Origin: Entonaema liquescens
Lineage: Eukaryota; Ascomycota; Sordariomycetes; Xylariales; Xylariaceae
Assembly (NCBI GenBank): GCA_902805475.1
Contig: CADCSX010000002.1
Location: 3,906,001 to 3,970,000 of the forward strand
Length of the DNA stretch: 64,000 bases
Direction: 5' to 3'
Part shown: positions 57,280 through 64,000 of the stretch, in pieces
Layout of the letters: each line of letters starts with the position of its first letter
How positions within the stretch are numbered: position 1 is the stretch's first letter
Translations under genes and position numbers: made by a program
Notes under the pieces: model-generated
Databases searched by the model: none
Told to the model about the DNA's origin: nothing
What the model saw: only the letters and a program-made list of their open reading frames with translations

Positions 57280-57789
57280 GCGCAGCGTGACTTCCGTACT
57301 CGTTTAGCAGATACCCGAAATCCCTCGGTTGAAGATCGCCTAGGGAACAGCGGGAATGACCTGTTGGATCTGTGGTAGAATAGATTTCAATAATGTCACC
57401 GGGTCGTAATGACGTTCAGGGAGGGAGAAGAGGCACCTTCAGGGGAGGCTTGTCAAGAAGAAATGATATCGCGAAATGTCGATAAGAATAACACCTAGTT
57501 TATTAGCTAAGAAATCATAATGCGAAGACGGATCCTCGCATAACGCGTGCCCCATACTCCTAGAGCTCTATGCCTTGTCCAAAGCCTGTATGTTTTAACG
57601 CGACATCCTTCTTCATCCCTATAACGGGGAGTAAATAGGTACCTAGGTAGTCGTGTTTGTGGACGAGGCCTCCCTAAAGGAAAAAGAAAAGCCCCTATCT
57701 AGAGAGCCACAGCCAAGTTTTAAAATATGCACATCTTTCTCGTCCTCGTCCCGGTTCTCTCGTACCTCTCTTTCTCTCCCTCTCTACTT
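57280..57789. other. short intergenic region between convergent genes
   Basis: 3' flanks of AP-1 beta and BolA2. The short stretch KPTNNDD-stop is followed by AT-rich sequence. No gene is seen. Confidence 0.5.
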
Positions 57790-58256
57790 TCACGCATCTA
57801 CGCCCGTAACATGTCCCTGCACGGTACCGTCCAAGGGCGGACCCCCGGCGGCAGCGCCGTTCTTCTCCCTGTCGCGCTGCCACTCGTCGGGGGTCAGGCA
57901 CTTGGCGCTCCAGGCGTGGATGGCGGCGATCTCGTCGCGCAGGGCGGCGTTGACGGCGCGGTGGCGCTTCAGGCTGTTCTGGCCGGCGAACTGGGGCGAG
58001 ACGACGAGGGACGTGAAGGATTGGCCGCAGCCGCCTGGGATTTTTGTTGCGCAGGTTAGTGGTGCTTCTTTTCTTTTTCCTTTTTTTTTCTTTTGATTGG
58101 AAGAAGGAAAGGAGGAAAGGAGAGGGAAGAGAGAGAAGGGGGGGGAGGAGGGTGTATATATGTACCGGACATATCGGTCACTTCGACGTGGACTGCCTTT
58201 AGGCGCTCGGTCAGCGCTGCTTTTAGCGACGTTTCTGTGATGGTGGGTTCGCCCAT
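57790..58256 (-). CDS. BOL2: BolA2-type [Fe-S] assembly/iron-sensing protein
   Basis: Exons are 58256-58166 and 58034-57790, joined in phase 1 over a 131-nt intron, giving 111 residues. The splice creates DMSGGCGQSF, the BolA2 signature with C33. After it come VVSPQFAGQNSLKRHRAVNAAL with H55, and IHAWSAKCLTPDEW, matching the BolA2/Fra2 rather than Bol1 or Bol3 pattern. Family knowledge: the Cys and His bind a [2Fe-2S] cluster shared with a monothiol glutaredoxin; in yeast this pair signals iron status to Aft1, and in other eukaryotes it delivers clusters in the cytosol. The tail (residues 85-111) is Gly/Ala-rich and not conserved. A nine-base tandem repeat sits 9-78 bases upstream of the ATG. 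The gene is divergent from the NIF3 gene. Confidence 0.9.
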
Positions 58257-58264
58257 GGCTTGGT

Positions 58265-58334
58265 GGTGGTAGTGGTGGTAGTGGTGGTAGTGGTGGTAGT
58301 GGTGGTAGTGGTGGTAGTGGTGGTAGTGGTGGTA
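58265..58334. repeat. 9-bp tandem repeat, 7 copies plus a partial
   Basis: GGTGGTAGT repeats seven times perfectly with a partial copy at the end. On the BolA2 coding strand it reads (ACTACCACC)n, directly upstream of the start codon, so it would lie in the 5' untranslated leader. Confidence 0.95.
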
Positions 58335-58695
58335 CGGATGGGGATATAGTGTTCTGTTATATCTAATGCTTCTACGCTCTGATAGTTCTTCCGTTCGTGC
58401 TGGTAAATTTAATATAGCGCGAGGACGCGAAGTCTCTTGAGCGCAGCTTTGACGTGATGTATAATGGAGAGTAGTAAGTGGTTAGTTACACAGATGCCCC
58501 GCGATGATGACATTAAATCTCGGCTGCTAGTGAAGGAAAAGCTCCGATAAACTGAATTATCGATAGTGGGGTGTGGGGTACGTGACTGAAGCTAAACAGT
58601 TAAGGTTATTGGGGAGTTTCTGTCTCGTATGATAAGATACCTGCTAGAATATGTCACCATAATTAATCTGAATATTCAAACTAAAGCTCTATGTC
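58335..58695. promoter_or_regulatory. shared divergent promoter of BOL2 and NIF3
   Basis: About 360 bases between the repeat and the next ATG separate two outward genes and probably serve both. I see no clear TATA box that can be assigned to either side. Confidence 0.45.
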
Positions 58696-60024
58696 ATGTC
58701 CCTTTGGCAACGGACAGATACTCTAAAGGTTCTGTTTAAATATACCTCGAAATTCTCGTCTTCTTACTCCCCTCGGCACATCTGTCAGGTTAAAAAGTCA
58801 GCCTCCATATTTAACTTCACTTGTGTAAATAAGAACCTTACGTTTCAACCTCGGAATTTCAAGTCCTATCATACTATTATAAGACAAGAGCGTAGCTATA
58901 GCTCGTCTAGGACCATGACAGCTCCACCAGCGGCTAGTCTCACTGATGCGGTGGTTGCTGCGATGAGGACACTGTAAGTATTTATACCTCTAATTATGGT
59001 CTCGAGCCTCATCTCCCATCGAGTCAATGTTAATTGTTACTTATAGCTTCCCGGAAGAACTAGCGGATAATGCGTGGGATAATACTGGATGTGAGAGACA
59101 ACTTCATATAGGATTGATGCTATTAACTATGAAACTAATAGCGAGGTAGTACTTCTCGGGCAAGCACCACTACCGCCCTCTTCGGGGTCTAAAAATGAGA
59201 CTCGCGGCACGGTTCTCCTCACCAACGACTTAACATCTGCCGTGGTCGATGAGGCATTGGCAGAAGGCGCCAAGATGATTGTTTGCTACCGTAGGAGCTG
59301 TGCCTAATTGCCGTGTAGGCTCATCAAGGAAGCGATACTAACATCTTCCACAGACCCTGTTATCTTCAGACCTCTGAAGTCCCTTACTACCAAGGACCCT
59401 ATGCAAACCCTTCTCTTACGCCTAGCAGCTGAGAGAGTCTCCGTCTATTGTCCCCACACAGCCATGGACGCGGCGAGTGGCGGGCTTAACGATTGGCTCT
59501 GCGACATCCTGCTAGATGGGGAACATCAGGTGAAGCGTACTGTTGTTCAACCCATTTCCCGGCCGTTACCCGAGGGCCACCAAGGCACAGGCTACGGACG
59601 GGCTTTCGAACTATCTCAGCCAATCACCTTACAGACCCTTCTACGGCGGCTCTCTGCCGGTATAGGAAATCAGCGTTATATGATGGTTGCACTGCCGCCG
59701 TCGCTGAATGACCTGACTAGGACGCAGGAAATCACCAAAGTAGCCGTCTGTGCAGGTTCAGGTTCTGATGTCTTGAAGGATACTGATGCCCAGGTATTGG
59801 TGACGGGTGAGATGGCCCATCATTATGCCCTCCGACATACCCAGCTTGGTCAAATCGTCGTCACCGTGTTCCACAGCAACTCCGAGCGGAAGTATCTAGA
59901 GACGAGGTTAAAACCGATGCTAGAGGTCGAATTAGAGACTACGGCGTATGGAGATACGCGCGTGATCGTTAGTAAGGCGGACCGTGACCCCTTCGAGGTG
60001 ATTGATGTTAGAGACCTGGCCTAA
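58696..60024 (+). CDS. NIF3: NIF3-family protein (NGG1-interacting factor 3)
   Basis: Exons are 58696-58973, 59047-59090, 59150-59290 and 59354-60024, giving 377 residues. The short second exon carries FPEELADNAWDNTG; the next join gives NTGLLLGQAP and the last VCYHPVIFRPLKSLTT. Both restore the family motifs WDNxGLLL and YHPxIFR, and PHTAMDAA follows. GEMAHHYALRH and VFHSNSER near the C-terminus hold the histidines and glutamate that bind two metals in NIF3/DUF34 structures. The biochemical role is unsettled; GTP cyclohydrolase-related and stress roles have been proposed. The first about 70 residues are basic and Ser-rich, as in a mitochondrial presequence, before MTAPPAASLTDAV, which could be an internal start for a cytosolic form. 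Without splicing, stops would truncate the protein, so the locus depends on three small introns. Confidence 0.9.
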
Positions 60025-60174
60025 GGATTAGATACCGCAGTCTGCTAACCTGGTAGAGGGTGTAATTAACGCGTTGGTCGGCCATAATACATCGACATTG
60101 ACACAACCAATGACTTAGTATATGTCGATTTTGTTGCCCATTTGCTTGCCGGTGATGCCGTTAAACGTAAATAC

Positions 60175-61167
60175 TCATTCCGAATCTTTTGTATTCTGGT
60201 CTCGCCAATCACCCTTGCTCGGTTCGCCTCTCAAAGCTGCATCGCCGTCTTCTATGCATGCGTCTATGTCGGGGCCACTGATACCCTGCTCTTTCCAAAC
60301 TAACAAAAGCCTTCGTGGCATCTTCCACGCCTGCCTTGCATCCTCTAGTTGTCCTTCATTGACAAGTGCTCGTATCTTATCAGGGGCGTCTAAGACCTCG
60401 ATTGCTAACTGTTTCGTCCGCGCTCTCTTCCGGCGTGCTTCTTCCGCCTGAGCTCTAGATTCGTCGGGTGGTGGGACGGATTTCCGTAGAGAGTCTCGTA
60501 TTGCCGAAGCCTGTGAATATATCTGACCGATTGCTGGATCAAGTGCAGAGGCCATCGGGTTCAATGGATCCATATTTGTTCGCATCTAATACGTCTATTA
60601 GTATATGGCTCTCCTTCTCATCCATGCGTATGAGTTGTTTCTGTAGCCCTGTAGAAAGCTACTCACCTTACGTATTGTCTCAGTAGCCGTAATCAGTTTG
60701 CTATAGTTATCGTAGACCAATGCCTTCTTCTCGGCATCCAACGCTCTGATCTCACCCAAAACTCGCGTATACAATCGCAGTAATTCTTCCATGCCGTTCT
60801 CAGCTAGAGCTTTCTTGACAAAAGCGTCCACGTCGAAGCCTTCCCTATCCATTTCTCCAGGTGGCACTTCCGAGTACTGCTCATGCGGACCGCCTGAAGT
60901 CTCTCCGAACGGATCCGTAACTTCGACCTGGGGCGGTGTTGCAATAGTCTGCTTCTTTAAGTTGTAATACTCGCGCAGGGCAGCACGATTTCGTTTCGCG
61001 GCAGGGGGGTTGGAGACAGTGATCGTATTCGGACTGCCGCCACTATTCGGGTTCGGCGAGCCCATGGGTGACCGTGAGACATCGAGACTGGGTCGCGTCG
61101 AGGAGGTCGGCGTTGTGCCCGAGTTGATGCGCCGCGGCGGGTCGCGGGGCGAAGCGATTGTAGACAT
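60175..61167 (-). CDS. VPS51: GARP complex subunit Vps51
   Basis: Exons are 61167-60667 and 60585-60175, joined in phase 0 over an 81-nt intron, giving 303 residues. Residues 1-60 are Ser/Pro-rich and disordered. The Vps51/Vps67 domain follows: RAALREYYNLKK, then FDVDAFVKKALAENGMEELLRLYTRVLGEIRALDAEKKALVYDNYSKLITATETIRKMRTNMDPLNPM, a classic coiled-coil N-terminal block of tethering-complex subunits. The C-terminal part is helical with EEARRKRARTKQ and ends after GEPSKGDW. Vps51 joins Vps52-53-54 to tether endosome-derived vesicles at the trans-Golgi network. The ATG at 61167 is used; an upstream TTG in frame is not. The gene converges with NIF3 (150 bases between stops) and is divergent from RMI1. 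Confidence 0.9.
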
Positions 61168-61692
61168 ATCGGTACACAATCAGACTTCTTAGTTGAATTT
61201 AATTGTATGGTCGAAGGCGTGCGGAATAGTGAGGTATCAACCCTGTGATACGGCTCAAGATTGTGACGTTTGACATTTACAGATGCCAGATTTAAGGGAA
61301 GGCGTATGTAAGATGTCCAGTATTAGTGAGGCTGTAGCGCATTAGTTGCCGATCTCCCGCGATTGTAGCGTGCAAAGCCACTGTGGCGGGAGCTGTTGTA
61401 CCCCTATTATGTAGGTACATAAGATATCCCGCTAATCAGAAAGAGCCCGACAAATTGGACCCATATGCTAGGTACTACTACATACCTATGCCTTACACTT
61501 GCACAACGTCAACTTCCATATACATACTACATTATGAGGCCTCGTTTATTAAAGATGCAGCTCATTTAACTAAAAATTCCCCTAAACCTTTTTTTTTTCT
61601 GGTTTGTGAATGATCTCCCGCCTGTTTCGCCAGAAGTATGAACCTAGGAAAATGAAATTCTGCATAAGTTGTGTCATCGCTGGTCTTTCACC
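61168..61692. promoter_or_regulatory. shared divergent promoter of VPS51 and RMI1
   Basis: 525 bases separate two outward genes. The stretch at 61384-61613 is open by chance and is not thought coding. A T-tract at 61590-61600 lies near RMI1. Confidence 0.45.
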
Positions 61693-62457
61693 ATGAGTTC
61701 AGACGTACAAGCACAAATCCGCGCCACTCTGCAGAGTCAAGGGTTACCAGTCCCGTCTCTGACTTGGATTCAGAGTGCTATGCCAAACCGGAATCCGCTG
61801 CCTCCTTTGCCCGCCTTGGTAGCTACTATAAAGACCCGGATGCTGGCGGCCGACCTGACAACCCCTGGTCTCTTCGAGTCGTCACCGGCGGCGTTTCCAT
61901 CTAACTTGGGTAACGCCGAAGTAAGAGAGACAAAACTACCCCAAGACATCCCCGTGCAAGTCCTGGATATCGAAAACTTGACCAAGAGCAAGTGGGATCA
62001 AGTCGAGGAGCTCGAGGCCATCGCGCGCGGGGAGCAGACCAGGGGTCGAGAAATCATCCGTCTACCCACCGGCAACGAGGAAGACGAAGATGGAGGAGCC
62101 GCGGTCAGCCAGAGTGCGTCGGCAGCTACGGGTAGGAACGCGGCTGTCAACGCTAACGTGGCAAACGCCGCGGCGGCCGCGAGAAACGCGACGCACAGGC
62201 TCGTGCTGCAAGACTGCAAGGGCCAGAAGGTGCACGGGCTGGAGCTAAAGCGTATCGATCGAATCGGTATTGGCTCGTTGAATATCGGCGAGAAAATGAT
62301 CCTGAAACGAGGCACGACTATCGCGCGTGGTATCGTTCTTCTAGAGCCGACGACGTGTACCGTTTTGGGCGGAAAGGTTGAGGCATGGCATAGGGCTTGG
62401 GTGGACGGGCGGTTGGAGAGACTAAAGGAAGCAGCGGGTGCTGATGCTCGTAGCTAA
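61693..62457 (+). CDS. RMI1: RecQ-mediated genome instability protein 1 (Rmi1)
   Basis: Single exon, 254 residues. The N-terminus (about 1-60) is helical with PVPSLTWIQSAMPNRNPLPPLPALVATIKTRMLAADL, the RMI1 N-terminal domain. PQDIPVQVLDIENLTKSKWDQVEELEAIARGEQTRGREIIRLP starts the OB-fold. An acidic and Ala-rich insertion (about 125-168) splits it, then THRLVLQDCKGQKVHGLELKRIDRIGIGSLNIGEKMILKRGTTIARGIVLLEPTTCTVLGGKV completes it. Rmi1 binds the RecQ helicase (Sgs1) and Top3 and helps dissolve double Holliday junctions in the nucleus. The ATG at 61693 is the first in-frame one; an upstream TTG in frame is not a start. A second OB fold found in animals is absent, as in other fungi. Confidence 0.9.
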   Translation: MSSDVQAQIRATLQSQGLPVPSLTWIQSAMPNRNPLPPLPALVATIKTRMLAADLTTPGLFESSPAAFPSNLGNAEVRETKLPQDIPVQVLDIENLTKSKWDQVEELEAIARGEQTRGREIIRLPTGNEEDEDGGAAVSQSASAATGRNAAVNANVANAAAAARNATHRLVLQDCKGQKVHGLELKRIDRIGIGSLNIGEKMILKRGTTIARGIVLLEPTTCTVLGGKVEAWHRAWVDGRLERLKEAAGADARS

Positions 62458-63091
62458 GCCTATATGAAGGAAACTTTGGCTATGAGTGTAGATGTCTTTA
62501 CTGAAGAGATATATGTGTATAACTAGCTACCTCTTAATACTTATACTTATACTGAATACTAAAGCCATATTCCAAAAATTATAATATTCCTAAGTCTTGA
62601 ATGCTCAAATATCCATACAGGCTAACAAGTTGATGTTCGGTTTAATTAGGTAAATTATTATGTACGAATTGTCAGCTATATATCCTCTCGCTAGGCGAAG
62701 AAGACGGGATTCGGCCGAGTCTGCAAAGATCTGTACCAGGTACCCAAGCCCCTGGAAGTCGGATACGCGGGTCCTTAGCGTACCTAGTGGATCCTACCAG
62801 CTAACCAGAGTCTCCGGTAGGCACATGGGTACTCAACTCAAAGCTAAGCAGGGTTAGGTAATTAGAGCTTGCAGTTTCCTTACGACGCGCAATCACCATC
62901 AACTTCATGTACATTCGTTTCGTTCATCTCTCAACTTCAAACCTCAGTTTCAATAAATTTTATATTCCACTTAAGTTGTTTTATCTAAACATTCGCTATG
63001 ACACATATATAACTTAGCCTGTTCTATGTTCTTAACCAATACGAATCTAACCTGTAACTATCTCACTTCGATCTATGATTACACAAAAAAA
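62458..63091. other. intergenic region
   Basis: Spacer between RMI1 and the last gene. GAATTAGC-like AT-rich text; the stretch 62730-62850 has GC-richer words including AAGCTAAGCAGGGTT, seen in some 5S rRNA genes but without the rest of that gene. No gene is supported. Confidence 0.45.
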
Positions 63092-64000
63092 ATGTCTATC
63101 AAACAGTTTCCGGGACTAGCGAGGTTACCATTCGTAGGATCTCTATATAAGTTGGCTGTTAAAAGTCCACCAACATATGACGACAGTCAGGCTTTACTCG
63201 AAGATGACGCGTTAGGAATTCCACTTGAGAGCTATGGTCCAGCCTCAGACCCAGCTCCGCGACCGCCGAGACTAGCAGCAAGAAGCTTTCGACACAGCGC
63301 CTCGTGGCAAAATAAGTCATGTCAATATACAATTTTCTTAGCCTTATTAGCTGGTTTGTTGTTGGCAGTATTGCTACCTCGCCGGCACTCTACTCCTACA
63401 CTTATAGTTGACGACGGCTTACTGCCATGTGGTGATTCAAGATACTCAATTAACGATGTGAGTATATGACATGCTTTCGATTAAAGCTCCGTTTCTAAAT
63501 GAAGATAGCATACATGCTATCGCGGCAACTTTCTTTGCCCGGTTGTTGACAGGAAACGCACATTACGATGTGGTAACGATTGCTATCTACCTCATCTTTA
63601 CTCGTAAGTCATTTATCATATTATGTACCCACCAAAGTATACAATAAATTTACTTACAATTCCAAGCTGTTTCGATGAAAAGTTAGTCTCATTACCTGAG
63701 TCTAGTCCAGCCGAAAAGTTGCCATCTGAAGAGGCCGGCCAGGAACCGTGTACAACCAGCTATCTCCACCTAAGCGATCCTCCATATGATAATTATTTCG
63801 CAACCGATTGTAGCAGTGCAAGCCAAGTTGTTGTGACCAGCCCTTTACCCAATAGCGACCTCAGAATTATTGGTCCTAGGCTTCTTGTAAGAATCGTAAC
63901 CCTTCTTGTTCTCTCAATTGTTACGAAACAGTTGAGACTGACGTATACTAGATCGCTTGGCCAGCTGGCAATAGCGGGATCGTGTTATATTTTTCACCTG
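63092..64000 (+). CDS. membrane protein with Cys-rich CGxxxY repeats, 5' part
   Basis: Exons are 63092-63457, 63509-63603 and 63667->64000; the gene runs off the window. Introns are 51 and 63 nt. The N-terminal tail (1-79) is cytosolic-looking, with TYDDSQALL and a proline-rich stretch. A membrane helix spans about 80-95 (TIFLALLAGLLLAVLL). Outside it the sequence reads LPCGDSRY, then NFLCPVV after the first splice, RTLRCGNDCYLPHLYS, and after the second splice CFDEKLV. This gives two CGxxxY-type Cys repeats (about 20 residues each). I recall this CGD...Y...LCPV...LRCGDACY pattern in uncharacterised ascomycete proteins, some glycan-linked. A second hydrophobic stretch (LLVRIVTLLVLSIV) near the window edge may be another helix. 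The function is unknown. Confidence 0.72.

Noticed and set aside
59047..59350. NIF3 as a pseudogene because of in-frame stops in this stretch
   Set aside because: Three GT-AG introns restore the WDNTGLLL and YHPVIFR family motifs exactly, so the gene looks intact.
62730..62860. Possible 5S rRNA fragment (AAGCTAAGCAGGGTT)
   Set aside because: Only this short word fits; the remaining internal control region and stems are absent, and fungal 5S sequence differs here.
1..64000. CRISPR array, prophage, operon or transposase
   Set aside because: None seen. The window is eukaryotic, and no regularly spaced repeats or transposase/RT motifs were recognised.

Overview
The window looks like nuclear DNA of a filamentous ascomycete (Pezizomycotina, probably Sordariomycetes). 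Introns are short (51-156 nt) with GTRNGT-type donors and CTAAC-like branch points. Proteins resemble ascomycete families, intergenic DNA is long and AT-rich with many TACCTAGGTA-type short repeats, and no operons are seen. I assembled 21 protein-coding genes (two cut by the window edges), most of them multi-exon, and found no convincing tRNA, rRNA or CRISPR. Splice junctions were read by eye from frame, splice signals and remembered family conservation; no RNA or database evidence was available. Layout: 1-1504 holds the 3' end of a GH125 exo-alpha-mannosidase and 2058-2985 a two-exon hypothetical gene. About 8.9 kb with no convincing gene follows (2986-11841). Next come a C2H2 zinc-finger regulator (11842-13868), an MFS transporter, a GFA/CENP-V-fold protein, a single-pass membrane protein and a GNAT acetyltransferase. 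A three-exon gene with a Uma2-like PD-(D/E)XK nuclease core lies at 21434-23102. ATM1, a secreted type-B carboxylesterase, a membrane-anchored 3beta-HSD/Erg26-like dehydrogenase and a small conserved basic protein follow. From 33.6 to 38.3 kb the only gene I found is a cryptic six-exon small secreted protein gene on the minus strand (34754-35441). An SDR and a standalone alpha/beta-hydrolase thioesterase are convergent at 38.3-40.5 kb. A giant four-exon gene (41287-50974 minus, about 3139 residues) encodes a DUF6606/DUF3638/DUF3645-type protein whose motifs read as a SecA-like SF2 helicase engine. The right end is dense with housekeeping genes: a HIRIP3-like histone chaperone, AP-1 beta adaptin, BolA2, NIF3, VPS51 and RMI1. 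The window closes inside a membrane protein with Cys-rich repeats. Functional links are few, as expected for a fungal chromosome: ATM1 and BolA2 both belong to iron-sulfur/iron handling but are 32 kb apart, and AP-1 and VPS51 both act in Golgi/endosome traffic. BolA2/NIF3 and VPS51/RMI1 are head-to-head pairs sharing short intergenic promoters. The observations most worth pursuing are the secreted gene built from symmetric phase-1 mini-exons, the SecA-like reading of the giant DUF protein, and the eukaryotic Uma2-like nuclease gene.
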